This document shows, in pieces, positions 6,923 through 15,593 of a stretch of DNA of 64,000 nucleotides. The translations under genes were made by a program, and so were the position numbers. This DNA is from Chryseobacterium echinoideorum. Lineage in GTDB: Bacteria; Bacteroidota; Bacteroidia; Flavobacteriales; Weeksellaceae. The notes beneath the pieces were generated by a model. The model did not search any database and was not told where the DNA came from. It saw only the letters and a program-made list of their open reading frames with translations. Numbering within the stretch: position 1 is the stretch's first letter; the number at the start of each line of letters is the position of its first letter. The stretch lies in NCBI RefSeq assembly GCF_007474535.1, contig NZ_VKNW01000001.1, positions 124,001-188,000 on the forward strand. Direction: 5' to 3'.

Positions 6923-7408
6923 ATGGAAACACAACACGAAATATGGCAAAATTTGAAGGGAATACAATTCCGGAAATCCATCACACAATTGGTAGAAGAA
7001 GCGATTGTCCGTGAACAGGCATTAGGCTACCGGCTGAAAGTTTGTGTAGGCTCAGATTCCCATGTGTACGGAGAAAATATCCATTATGCGACAGCAGTTG
7101 TGTTTATCCGTGAAGGAAAAGGCGCTTTTACATTTATCAGAAAACAAAAGGAAGTTCAGAAAATCAGTATTAAAGAACGAATGCTGAACGAGGTAAACAA
7201 ATCTGTAGAAATTGCTTATGCAATCTGTTCCATTTTGGAAAACTATGACGTAGAAATGGAAGTTCATGCCGATATCAATACCGATCCGGACTTCAAATCC
7301 AATGTCGCTTTGAAAGACGCTATGGGATATATTTTGGGAATGGGTTATACTTTTAAAGCAAAACCCTTTGCATTTGCAAGTTCCAATTGTGCGGATATGA
7401 TGGTGTGA
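6923..7408 (+). CDS. YkuK-type ribonuclease H-like protein
   Basis: A 161-residue soluble protein matching the YkuK family (RNase H-like fold, formerly DUF458). The hallmark is VCVGSDSHVYGENIHYATAV, where the strand-turn with Asp is followed by a second strand, and the later DVEMEVHADINTDPDFKSN and LKDAMGYILGMGYTFKAKP complete the fold. Family members keep acidic residues that resemble the RNase H metal site, but a substrate has not been established to my knowledge. Length is normal. It is the only clear conserved gene next to the structured zone at 5221-6490, which is suggestive but not evidence of a link. Confidence 0.85.
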   Translation: METQHEIWQNLKGIQFRKSITQLVEEAIVREQALGYRLKVCVGSDSHVYGENIHYATAVVFIREGKGAFTFIRKQKEVQKISIKERMLNEVNKSVEIAYAICSILENYDVEMEVHADINTDPDFKSNVALKDAMGYILGMGYTFKAKPFAFASSNCADMMV

Positions 7409-7480
7409 TAAAAAAGCAGGAAGCTGGAATGTATGGAGATTAAAGTATTTTAACTTCTACATTTATTTTAAAGCTTTCAG

Positions 7481-7513
7481 AAACCTAACAGGTTTTCAAA
7501 ACTTGTTAGGTTT
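7481..7513. repeat. Interspersed palindromic repeat (AAACCTAACA type)
   Basis: Perfect 10-base arms AAACCTAACA and TGTTAGGTTT around GGTTTTCAAAACT. Near-identical palindromes are, to my knowledge, widespread in flavobacterial intergenic DNA. It may also terminate transcription from the YkuK gene. Confidence 0.75.
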
Positions 7514-7534
7514 AAAGTAATAACAAACTAAACA

Positions 7535-7669
7535 ATGAAACCAATTTTAATCATCCACGGAAAAAAAAAATGAAAGATAGGAAAGAAGGATATGATTTTT
7601 GGAAATTGGGAACGGTGAATCCTAGTTATGAATGGATTACAAAAGATTACCAATCTTGGAAATGTAACA
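7535..7669 (+). pseudogene. Short broken ORF around an A10 run
   Basis: An ATG at 7535 opens MKPILIIHG and runs into ten consecutive A (7561-7570), where the frame ends at a TGA. A second ORF starts at 7570 (KDRKEGYDFWKLGTVNPSYE and on), ending at 7725 inside the convergent gene. A shift of one base at the A run would join the two. This may be a relic of an older gene or a slippage-controlled short ORF. MKPILIIHG is a common start of alpha/beta-hydrolase or asparaginase-like proteins, but too little remains for a family call. Confidence 0.35.
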
Positions 7670-7697
7670 ATAGCTTCCTTTCAAAAAGGGAGCTATT
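7669..7697. terminator. Terminator shared by convergent units
   Basis: AATAGCT pairs with AGCTATT, extended by CC/GG pairs with one mismatch on each side, and is flanked by T on the plus strand. It abuts the stop codon of the VOC gene. Confidence 0.65.
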
Positions 7698-8144
7698 TTA
7701 TTTCTTCAGCAACCACTCGTCATAAGAAATCACTCCCAGTTCAGGTTTTCCTTCCCCTTCTAAAATTGAGATAAATTCCAGTTGATTTCCATCGGGATCA
7801 TTAAAATAAATTGCCAAAGCAGGCATCCAGGAAAAAACCATTGGCTTTTCAATTCCGTCTTTCAAAAAATTGTATGGTTTTAGGTTTTTATTTTTCAAAA
7901 ACGTAACGGAATAATTCAGAATATCTTCTTTGTCAGCGATAAAAGCAAAATGTCTTGTCTGCAGATTTTCTTTCTGCTCCCATAAGCCCAACATGGATTC
8001 TTTATTCTTTCCAATCCATAAAAAGGCAATCGGGCGAGTTTTATCTTTGTGGGCTAATTCCAATCCTAACACTTTAGTGTAAAATTCTATTGCATCTTCC
8101 AGATGGCTAACCTGAATGTGAGTTTCGTATAATCCTTTAATCAT
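7698..8144 (-). CDS. VOC-family (glyoxalase/bleomycin-resistance-like) protein
   Basis: A 148-residue vicinal-oxygen-chelate fold protein. The N-terminal GLYETHIQVSHLEDAIEFYTK and the C-terminal MPALAIYFNDPDGNQLEFIS are the two family beta-alpha-beta-beta-beta halves; His in the first strand and Glu in the last (NQLEFI) are the expected metal ligands. The family includes lyases, dioxygenases and antibiotic-binding proteins, and the substrate cannot be read from sequence. It stands alone on the minus strand, with its own promoter. Confidence 0.88.
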   Translation of the reverse strand: MIKGLYETHIQVSHLEDAIEFYTKVLGLELAHKDKTRPIAFLWIGKNKESMLGLWEQKENLQTRHFAFIADKEDILNYSVTFLKNKNLKPYNFLKDGIEKPMVFSWMPALAIYFNDPDGNQLEFISILEGEGKPELGVISYDEWLLKK

Positions 8145-8164
8145 AGTTTTAATTGTTAATAGAA

Positions 8165-8172
8165 CAAAATTA
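8165..8172 (-). promoter_or_regulatory. Promoter -7 element of the VOC gene
   Basis: Minus-strand TAATTTTG fits TAnnTTTG, 20 bases before the ATG. The TTG partner at -33 is not at ideal distance. Confidence 0.45.
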
Positions 8173-8461
8173 GAAAACGAATTTCCAAAAAGTCCGAATC
8201 ATTAATTCCTTTAGATAAAATGAATGATAGATTTTTTCTAAATACAAACCTTGCATTTTCATAAATTTAGCAATCAAAAATTTGCTATTCGAGCGAAATA
8301 TACTACGATAAATACATATCTTATAGAAGATTGACAAGTCTTTTTGCCTCTTTTAAAAAAGTGCTTTACATAAGTTTAATACCTATTTATTAATCTAAAA
8401 GTCCGGAATTTGAACTTTTTTTGTTATTATTACATCCTTAAACATAAAAGATCAAAATAAA
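8173..8461. other. Divergent intergenic region, no feature recognised
   Basis: The 317-base gap between the VOC and permease genes is AT-rich. It should contain the permease promoter, but no TAnnTTTG is seen at a suitable place. No ORF and no strong palindrome was found. Confidence 0.4.
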
Positions 8462-10198
8462 ATGTCTGCAAAAAAACTTGGTGAGTGGTATGCTACTGCG
8501 ATATGCGGAAATGATATTACTTCCTCCTGTCTATATGTGTCTGCATTGGCAATAGTCGCTGCAGGACAATATGCCTGGATCGCTCTTCTTATGGTAGCTG
8601 GAATACTTTTTTTATTCCGTAAAATCTATGGTGAAGTAGTAGGGGCACTTCCTTTAAATGGCGGTGCTTATAACGTATTACTCAATACAACAACGAAAAG
8701 CAATGCTTCTGTCGCAGCTTGTCTCACTATTCTATCCTACATGGCAACAGCTGTGATTTCTTCAAGCGAGGCAATGCATTACCTGCATCACATTTTACCT
8801 TATTTTGATGTGAATATTGCCACCTTTGTGCTATTGTTGATTTTTTTGGGACTTACGGTGTTGGGCATTTCAGAAAGTGCAGTTGTGGCACTGGTGATAT
8901 TCATTTTTCACCTTACAACAATGACATTATTGATCGGCTCCTGTATTTATTTCGTAATGAGTAATGGACTTTCTGTACTTACAGCCAATTTTCATCTGCC
9001 GGTAAAAAATGGAAGCATAATGACCGCTATATTTTTTGGTTTTTCTGCTGCAATGCTGGGTATATCGGGATTTGAGAGCTCATCAAATTTCGTAGAAGAG
9101 CAAAAGAGAGGCGTTTTTGCAAAAACCCTCAGAAATATGTGGATTGCAGTGTCTGTACTCAATCCATTGATTGCCTTTTTGGCAATTTGTATTATTCCTA
9201 TTGCTGAGGTAGGAGAGCATCAAAATTCTTTTCTTAGTTATATCGGAAGTTTAACAGGCGGAAGCTGGTTGGCAACAATTGTTTCAATTAATGCTGTTAC
9301 GGTATTGAGTGGAGCGGTACTTACCTCATTTGTCGGCGTTAATGGTCTTATTAAAAGAATGACCTTAGACAGAATTCTCCCCAATTATTTCCTCAAAGAA
9401 AATAAAAGAGGCAGTACTTATAGAATTTTGATATTGTTTTTTCTTCTGTGCTGTTCTGTTCTGATGGTAACGAAAGGTAAACTAGGACCTTTGGCAGCGG
9501 TATATGCTCTTTCATTTTTAACGGTGATGGCATCTTTTGCTTTGGGAAATATTTTATTAAAACTCAGACGCTCACGTCTTCCAAGACCGGAATATGCTAA
9601 ACCCGGTGTGGTATTGATCGCATTTTTTGCGATTATCATCGCATTATACGGAAATGTAAAAGCCAATCCGCAGTATCTGGTTACATTTCTACAATATTTT
9701 GTTCCTTCAGTTTTGATTATTCTTGCAATGCTGATGAGAAAAGACATTATGCACTTCATAGTCAATATTCTGGAATCTGTATCCAAAGGCTATAAGCGAT
9801 ATACTGTTACCAGGCAGCGCTTTTTAAACAGAAGCCTGAAAAAACTGTATGAGCAGAATTTCGTGTTTTTCTCTAAAGGAGATGATATTTCTACACTTAA
9901 TAAAGTAATGATGTATCTGCATGAAAACGAGGTAACCAACAAAATGAAGATTGTAACAATTCTTGACAAAAATAAAGAACCAGATCCTAAATTTCTTTCA
10001 GATTTTGATACGCTGGACAGAGCTTATCCTGAAGTAGATATGGAATATATTACGATGGTGGGAGAGTTTACTCCTGAGCTGGTGGATCAGCTGAGCAAAG
10101 AATGGAATATTCCGAAAAACTTTATGTTCATCAGTAGCCCCGGTGAAAGATTCAGCTATAGAGTTGATGAATTGGGAGGGGTAAGACTTATATTGTAA
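8462..10198 (+). CDS. APC-family amino-acid permease with C-terminal soluble domain
   Basis: A 578-residue inner-membrane transporter of the amino acid-polyamine-organocation superfamily. The first helix region carries the family's unwound-helix motif style (ATAICGNDITSSCLYVS) and the following loop GEVVGALPLNGGAYNVL is characteristic. About 12 membrane helices span residues 15-430. After residue about 440 a hydrophilic domain of about 135 residues follows (RFLNRSLKKLYEQNFVFFSKG to the end), possibly a regulatory domain resembling a universal-stress fold. Substrate unknown. It is monocistronic: a strong terminator follows. Confidence 0.88.
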   Translation: MSAKKLGEWYATAICGNDITSSCLYVSALAIVAAGQYAWIALLMVAGILFLFRKIYGEVVGALPLNGGAYNVLLNTTTKSNASVAACLTILSYMATAVISSSEAMHYLHHILPYFDVNIATFVLLLIFLGLTVLGISESAVVALVIFIFHLTTMTLLIGSCIYFVMSNGLSVLTANFHLPVKNGSIMTAIFFGFSAAMLGISGFESSSNFVEEQKRGVFAKTLRNMWIAVSVLNPLIAFLAICIIPIAEVGEHQNSFLSYIGSLTGGSWLATIVSINAVTVLSGAVLTSFVGVNGLIKRMTLDRILPNYFLKENKRGSTYRILILFFLLCCSVLMVTKGKLGPLAAVYALSFLTVMASFALGNILLKLRRSRLPRPEYAKPGVVLIAFFAIIIALYGNVKANPQYLVTFLQYFVPSVLIILAMLMRKDIMHFIVNILESVSKGYKRYTVTRQRFLNRSLKKLYEQNFVFFSKGDDISTLNKVMMYLHENEVTNKMKIVTILDKNKEPDPKFLSDFDTLDRAYPEVDMEYITMVGEFTPELVDQLSKEWNIPKNFMFISSPGERFSYRVDELGGVRLIL

Positions 10199-10230
10199 TT
10201 ACCGGTACAGATTTTTACTATAACTTAAAA

Positions 10231-10286
10231 TTGCATCATTTCACTAAATCAATTCAACGGACTTTCTTTAGTGAAAATGGTGCATT
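10231..10286 (+). terminator. Long-stem intrinsic terminator after the permease gene
   Basis: TTGCATCA-TTTCACTAAA pairs with TTTAGTGAAAATGGTGCA over about 17 bases, with one bulge and one G-T pair, followed by TTTGCCCTATTTTATT. Confidence 0.75.
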
Positions 10287-10352
10287 TGCCCTATTTTATT
10301 GCCCTTTTATTTTAAATAATATTGCATAGTATCAATTTTAAAATGAACAGCA

Positions 10353-11321
10353 ATGAAAACAAAATTACTACTTTCGTTGGCATTTTTAGTGGCGATTTCT
10401 ACCATCAATGCCCAAACTTTAGGTGATTTTAAGCCGGGAAAGGCAGGTCCTGTAAGCTTAGAAAAGCCAAAATTTGATAACAAAAATGTATATATATCTG
10501 ATTTTGCGGTGCATTATCAGGTCTATAGCGAGAAATCTGCTTCTAAAAAAGGAGGTTCGGGTATATTCGGTGCGGTAATGGGCGCAGCAAAAGCCTCATT
10601 GGCTGTTGGTTTGGATATTTCGCAGGAAACACTTCAAAATATTACAAATAAGGCTTATGCTAAGTTCATAGCAGATTTAAAGTCAAAAGGCTTCAATGTA
10701 ATGACAGCAGAAGAAGGCAAAAACAAAGATTTCTATAAAGGATATCAGTACAGCACCAACTTAAATATGACTCCTTCAAATATTGTAGAAGGTGCTGTTA
10801 CAGTCCATCCGCAAAACGTAGGTTTCTTCTACAAAGAAAAAGGCTCGACAGAAAATACCACAAAACTTTCTAAAGAACTTAATGATGCAGCCGTTGTTCG
10901 CGTTGATTTATTTGTGATGTTTGTTGAAACAAGAGGTTCCGGCAAAAGCGGCATCGGAGCTAATGTAGTAGCCAAAACCAATCTGGTGTTGTCGGAAGAT
11001 AATACCATTGCCCATTTTGTAGTAGGAAGAAACAAAATTGGAGGTTCTCCTTTGGCAGAATATCAAGGTGTCCTAAAAAAAGATTTAGATATTGACGGAG
11101 TAATTAAGGAAGAAAAAATTACCAATTATGTAGCTTCTGATTACGACAATTGGGGAACAAAAACGGCTTTTGGCACGTTATACTCGGCAAAAAATAAAGC
11201 GACAGCTAAAGCTGCAATAGTTCCGGCAGATGCTCAAAAATATGAAAAAGGAGTTGAACAGGCTATTGATATGTTTCTAAAACATCACCTCAACGAATTT
11301 CATTCAAAATATTATAAATAG
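10353..11321 (+). CDS. Secreted protein of unknown function, first of the array
   Basis: Not recognised. The 322-residue product has a signal peptide (MKTKLLLSLAFLVAISTINAQ). It then shows an alpha/beta pattern: VYISDFAVHYQVYSE, a glycine-rich loop (SKKGGSGIFGAVMG), AYAKFIADLKSKGFNVM, and later strands such as AVVRVDLFVMFVETRG. The order 'strand ending in DF, glycine loop, helix, Y..F...L.S.GF.V' is faintly like periplasmic CsgG- or TolB-N-type domains, but I would not assign it. The C-terminus has a helix (YEKGVEQAIDMFLKHHLNEF). It opens a run of eight same-strand genes of secreted or membrane proteins. Confidence 0.8.
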   Translation: MKTKLLLSLAFLVAISTINAQTLGDFKPGKAGPVSLEKPKFDNKNVYISDFAVHYQVYSEKSASKKGGSGIFGAVMGAAKASLAVGLDISQETLQNITNKAYAKFIADLKSKGFNVMTAEEGKNKDFYKGYQYSTNLNMTPSNIVEGAVTVHPQNVGFFYKEKGSTENTTKLSKELNDAAVVRVDLFVMFVETRGSGKSGIGANVVAKTNLVLSEDNTIAHFVVGRNKIGGSPLAEYQGVLKKDLDIDGVIKEEKITNYVASDYDNWGTKTAFGTLYSAKNKATAKAAIVPADAQKYEKGVEQAIDMFLKHHLNEFHSKYYK

Positions 11322-11361
11322 TGGATCTGATTTTTTAATTTTAGATTAAAAACTATTTACG

Positions 11362-11994
11362 ATGTCACTGCAATCTAGCCTCAACCATCAAATAAAAAGT
11401 TACAGAAAGTGGGATCTCGTTATCTTTCTTAGCCTTACTTTATTATCTGTACTTAATGGAAAAACTACTGTTTTTTACCTTATTTATTTTTTTTGGTGGA
11501 ATGCTTTGATGCAGTTGATAGTAGATTTTTACTTCAGAAAACGAAACGAATATGCAATTTGCGAAAACAAAGAAAAATTTGAATTTAGCAGTTTGTTTTT
11601 GATGGGAATTTACTGGGTATTTATCGTGGTTTTTTTCGGATTTATCGCAGGATCAGACAATCACGAAATCATCTTTACCAATATGGAAGTTTTGTTTTTT
11701 CAGAATTGGTTTTTCAATAGCAATCTTATTTTTATTTTTATTGAAAGAATACTCATTCATAAAACAAAGCAGCCGGTACAAATTTATTTGAGTGCATTCA
11801 GTCCCAATGCTATTGTGCTGCACATTTCCATCATTATTGGTGGCATCGTGATGTTTTTTGTAATAAAAAATTATCCGGAAATTTTCACACCCGAAAACCA
11901 ATGGGGTTCTGTGATGATTGTGCTTCCTTTTCTTCTGCTGAAAATTCTGGTGCAGTCATTAACAAAATCAGACAATCAAACTCAAAAAAACTAA
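11362..11994 (+). CDS. Multi-pass membrane protein of unknown function
   Basis: A 210-residue inner-membrane protein with about five hydrophobic helices (for example WDLVIFLSLTLLSVLNG, SLFLMGIYWVFIVVFFGFIA, AIVLHISIIIGGIVMFFVI and a C-terminal MIVLPFLLLKILVQS). The arrangement resembles the uncharacterised DUF6498-like group, but this is a guess. It starts 40 bases after the first secreted protein and its stop is four bases before the next start, so it is part of the same transcript. Confidence 0.75.
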   Translation: MSLQSSLNHQIKSYRKWDLVIFLSLTLLSVLNGKTTVFYLIYFFWWNALMQLIVDFYFRKRNEYAICENKEKFEFSSLFLMGIYWVFIVVFFGFIAGSDNHEIIFTNMEVLFFQNWFFNSNLIFIFIERILIHKTKQPVQIYLSAFSPNAIVLHISIIIGGIVMFFVIKNYPEIFTPENQWGSVMIVLPFLLLKILVQSLTKSDNQTQKN

Positions 11995-11998
11995 AACA

Positions 11999-13690
11999 AT
12001 GAAAACAACGATCATATTGCTGCTGATTTTTTTTAATATGAATCTTTCAGCACAAACCATCGACTGGAAAAATGCTCCACTAAATCCTGCTGCTGTTTTT
12101 TATACTACCAATCATTACAACGTCAACGGACCTATTCAAGAGTTTAGTGCCAAAAGCAGAGGTGGTGAGATTTTTTATCTGCATTTTAATGAATCAGGAA
12201 AGTTGGTAGAAAAAATCACATCGCAAGCTGCGGGAACGAGTAAAATACAATTCACTTATCAATATGATGCCAAAGGAAAACTGATAAGTGAAACCACTGC
12301 ATTCCTTGACAGTAAAGGGGCAAAAAGCTATGAAAGTACAACTTCTATTACAGTAAATGACAAAGGTTTGGTGACCAAAAAAGGTTCAATGATTTGCAGT
12401 TATGACAATAATGACCGCCTGATTTCAGTTATAAATAAAGATAAAAGCGGTAAAGTAATTTACAAACAGGAATTTGTTTACAATACACTTGGTCAGGTTA
12501 TCTCCGAAAAAATTACTGATCCTCACGCTGCTACAGGCGTGATGGAAACCGAAGAGTTTAAATTTTCTTACACTAAAAATAACAGAGGCGGTTGGGATGT
12601 TGTGATGCACATTTATAAAGAAGGAAAACTGGCAACCAAAGGAAGTATTCCGCTGATTACCTCTTCATTTGTCCGACAAAAAAGAGAACAGATATTTAAT
12701 AATCCGCAGAAGTTTTCTTTTGATGAAGCAGGTTTGGAAGCATTTGACCCGAATATTGTCAGAGTGATGGTGGATCAATATAATAATCTAAGAGGTCAAT
12801 TTGTCATTCGGTTAAAACAAGATTTCTATCCGGTAAATGTCACCTATTATAACAATATTCTGAGCTTAGCAAAACCAAAGCAATCACAGGAAAATAACGC
12901 TACATATAATAATTCTAGGATAAATCCGGCAGAATTGCCCGGTCAGACTACAGAAACAAGATTGTACAACGGAAAATATAACCAGGAAGCCGCTCTGCAA
13001 AAAGTAAATAATTACATTGATGTATTGAAAGGAGAAGGAAATTTTACGTTTAAAAAAACAGACGAGCTTTCGAAATATCATTTTACAGCAAATTGGCAGC
13101 AAAACTTGGGCGAACCGAATAAGAAGCTGGTAGTGGTAATAGAATATATCATTGGTGAAAAAGATCTAACCTTGAAATTGAAAAATGCTACCTATTTTCA
13201 GTCCCGAGAAAAGTTTCTTATTCTTACTAAAAATGATAAAAACGAATCGGTGAGAAAACTCTACAGCAATCAGGAAGGAATGTTTATCAATGCTTTGTTT
13301 GGCTATCTTGACATTAAAAACAATTTTAATCAAAATAATTATACTGATAATAAGCCGGTTACATATAGTAAAAACGAAATTGCTTCAATAACAAAAAATT
13401 ATCAGGATCAACTCAGGAAAAGCAAAAGTGATGGGGATCAGGTGATTTATAAAATTATCAAAGATCAAAAAGCAGAAAACAAAACCGAAGATCAGATAGC
13501 TTCATATTTTTATGAGATGTATAAAAGCTTGTATTCTAATGATAAAGAAAGCTCTTTTATGCTGGTATACAGAATTGGAACGGTAAGCAGTTATTGGGGT
13601 ATTCAGAAAAAAGTTAAGCAAATGATGACACCGGATCAATATAAGTATTTTAGCCAGCAGGCGTATAATTATGTAATGAAAAAAAACTAG
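11999..13690 (+). CDS. Secreted YD-repeat protein with a C-terminal QTTETR domain
   Basis: A 563-residue exported protein of unknown function. A signal peptide (residues 1-18, ending LSAQ) is followed by antiparallel strand repeats of YD/RHS-like style (FTYQYDAKGKLISETTAF; EFVYNTLGQVISEKITD) to about residue 200. From about residue 315 a second domain begins with QTTETRLYNGKYNQEAALQK. The same domain is the N-terminal half of the mature protein from the gene at 15594. The C-terminal part is charged and probably helical. It may be a cell-surface or periplasmic structural protein; nothing indicates an enzyme. Co-transcribed with its neighbours (gaps of 4 and 13 bases). Confidence 0.8.
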   Translation: MKTTIILLLIFFNMNLSAQTIDWKNAPLNPAAVFYTTNHYNVNGPIQEFSAKSRGGEIFYLHFNESGKLVEKITSQAAGTSKIQFTYQYDAKGKLISETTAFLDSKGAKSYESTTSITVNDKGLVTKKGSMICSYDNNDRLISVINKDKSGKVIYKQEFVYNTLGQVISEKITDPHAATGVMETEEFKFSYTKNNRGGWDVVMHIYKEGKLATKGSIPLITSSFVRQKREQIFNNPQKFSFDEAGLEAFDPNIVRVMVDQYNNLRGQFVIRLKQDFYPVNVTYYNNILSLAKPKQSQENNATYNNSRINPAELPGQTTETRLYNGKYNQEAALQKVNNYIDVLKGEGNFTFKKTDELSKYHFTANWQQNLGEPNKKLVVVIEYIIGEKDLTLKLKNATYFQSREKFLILTKNDKNESVRKLYSNQEGMFINALFGYLDIKNNFNQNNYTDNKPVTYSKNEIASITKNYQDQLRKSKSDGDQVIYKIIKDQKAENKTEDQIASYFYEMYKSLYSNDKESSFMLVYRIGTVSSYWGIQKKVKQMMTPDQYKYFSQQAYNYVMKKN

Positions 13691-13703
13691 TACAACGAAT
13701 TCT

Positions 13704-14603
13704 ATGAAAACCACTTCTATATTATTTTTAGCAATCCTTTGCTTCTTAGGAAATTTTATGCTGGCTCAGAATTTTATTCCGTATTATCCAATCGAATGGG
13801 ATTTCAGAAACCAAGTGGATTTGATTGATTTTTCACAGGTGAAAAGTCTGACCACGAAAGAATTGAAAATGGAACAAACCGAAGAAATTCCTGTTTCAGA
13901 AATTTATTTGAAGTGGAACAATACCTATCAACTGACTGATTATCAATTTGTGAATTATAATAGCAGTTATTCCGATTTCGATATCAAATTCAATTATGCC
14001 GATGCACATTCCCAAAAATTAAAATCGGTACAAATTATCAATCCCAATACGTTGAAAATCATTGAAGATTGGCAATATACTTATGGCGCTTTTGATGTAG
14101 AAAAGATAAAAGTCAATCGCTTTTTGGATACAAAACCAGAACCTAAAGTTTTTGAAGTAAAATATGAAGGAAATGATGATGATTATACACAGGAAAAAAT
14201 TACGTCTGGAAATTCAGCGGAAAATAAGTCAGAATTTTGGTATAAATCTAATAAGGACGGGACTACATTGCGTTTATCCAAAAAACATTTCGGAGGAAAA
14301 TTTACCGAAACAGATAGTCTTATTTTAGATAAAAACGATAAAGCACTCGAAAGGAAAGTGGCCAATTTTGGAGCGGATAGATATACGAAATATATCTATA
14401 AATCCCGAAAAGTAAATGTTGCTGGAGATCAATTTGACTATCGGGATCTGGAACTTATACAACGAGATGGGAAAGATTCAGAAAGATTTGAGTATCAATT
14501 CGATAAAAAAGGAAACTGGACGGAGCGCAAAACTTATGAAATGAAAGCGGGGAAATGGCAAGTTACCCAAATGACAAAAAGAGAGATTGAATACCGTAAC
14601 TAA
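13704..14603 (+). CDS. Secreted strand-repeat protein of unknown function
   Basis: A 299-residue product with a signal peptide (MKTTSILFLAILCFLGNFMLAQ). The mature part consists of short beta strands with repeated aromatic-aspartate motifs (WQYTYGAFDVEKIKV; FEYQFDKKGNWTERKTYEM), close to the YD-repeat style of the genes on both sides. The last motif, 'D.KGNWTERKTYE...W..T.M.KREIEYRN', is similar in layout to the end of the 14612 product (ENGDWTKRLQVDKHFGVQRR then REIKYSDG), suggesting old gene duplication. No catalytic motif is seen. The next gene starts eight bases after the stop. Confidence 0.78.
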   Translation: MKTTSILFLAILCFLGNFMLAQNFIPYYPIEWDFRNQVDLIDFSQVKSLTTKELKMEQTEEIPVSEIYLKWNNTYQLTDYQFVNYNSSYSDFDIKFNYADAHSQKLKSVQIINPNTLKIIEDWQYTYGAFDVEKIKVNRFLDTKPEPKVFEVKYEGNDDDYTQEKITSGNSAENKSEFWYKSNKDGTTLRLSKKHFGGKFTETDSLILDKNDKALERKVANFGADRYTKYIYKSRKVNVAGDQFDYRDLELIQRDGKDSERFEYQFDKKGNWTERKTYEMKAGKWQVTQMTKREIEYRN

Positions 14604-14611
14604 AAATATAA

Positions 14612-15574
14612 ATGATGAAAATTATTACCCTGCTTTTACTAATGATGTGTTTCGGATCAAAAGCACAAAACTATGAACATCTCACACTACCCAAAACGTA
14701 TTGGCGGTCATTGGGCTTTCAGAAACAGCCTGAAGTTGTCAAAACGGTTTATTACAAAAGTGACAGTTTGGGGTATGAATCATCAATGGTTGAGATGATT
14801 TTTTTTAACAAAGAAGGGAGGCTGATCAAAAAACACAACAGCATATTAGGGAAATTTGCAAGTCATACCACGCACTATTATTACTATGTGAATGATATGC
14901 TTGATAACATCAAAACAGTAGCTTCGTCACAAAACTTCAATGCTGACCAAAAATTTCATTATGATGCAAAAGGTGTTTTGCAAAAAGTTACAGCTTCAGG
15001 CGTTTACACCAATTTTACCGACACCTATCAGTACGATCAAAACGGGATGGTAAGTTCCATCCAACGAACCTATCAAAACGGAAGCAAAAAAGAAGCTTTC
15101 TTTGACCATCGGAAAAATACGGTCACAGAAAAACAAACGAGCACCAAAGGAACGGTTGCGGAAACCATCTTTGTGTATGATGGTGATGATATGTTGGCTT
15201 CTTTTCAAAAAGATGGTAAAAATAGAATTCGGATCAATGACAAAGATCGCCGCATTGAGTTTACGATAAAAATAACAGAAAATGATCCGTTGGCTTACAT
15301 TTTAAACTTGCGAAAATTGAAGCAGGAAGATGCTAAGAAATTTCAGCAAACCATAGGTGATTTAAGAACAAATTCGAGTGCAATCATTTCGTTTGATATT
15401 CCGGCAGAAAGTAAAAATGAAAACGGCGACTGGACGAAAAGATTACAAGTTGATAAACACTTTGGTGTGCAGCGAAGAATGGTTTTCAGAGAGATTAAAT
15501 ACAGCGACGGCAGCAAAAGCGGCAGTACAGCATTCGATTTGATTTTTGATCAGAAAGTGAAGCGGATTAAATAA
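14612..15574 (+). CDS. Secreted YD-repeat protein of unknown function
   Basis: A 320-residue exported protein with signal peptide MMKIITLLLLMMCFGSKAQ. Strand repeats of the type FHYDAKGVLQKVTASG and YQYDQNGMVSSIQRTYQNG run through the first half. The C-terminal segment (REIKYSDGSKSGSTAFDLIF) parallels the end of the product encoded at 16844 (FQITYADGTVMGNTDFQHKK). The likely shared C-terminal strand pair suggests that these are paralogues. Function unknown. Gap to the next gene is 19 bases. Confidence 0.78.
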   Translation: MMKIITLLLLMMCFGSKAQNYEHLTLPKTYWRSLGFQKQPEVVKTVYYKSDSLGYESSMVEMIFFNKEGRLIKKHNSILGKFASHTTHYYYYVNDMLDNIKTVASSQNFNADQKFHYDAKGVLQKVTASGVYTNFTDTYQYDQNGMVSSIQRTYQNGSKKEAFFDHRKNTVTEKQTSTKGTVAETIFVYDGDDMLASFQKDGKNRIRINDKDRRIEFTIKITENDPLAYILNLRKLKQEDAKKFQQTIGDLRTNSSAIISFDIPAESKNENGDWTKRLQVDKHFGVQRRMVFREIKYSDGSKSGSTAFDLIFDQKVKRIK

Positions 15575-15593
15575 CGATTTTAAAACAAACAAA

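Noticed and set aside
11999..13690. RHS/polymorphic toxin
   Set aside because: The YD-like repeats are short and there is no RHS core, protease-like motif or toxin tip, nor an immunity gene. The protein has a normal signal peptide and resembles a structural exported protein.
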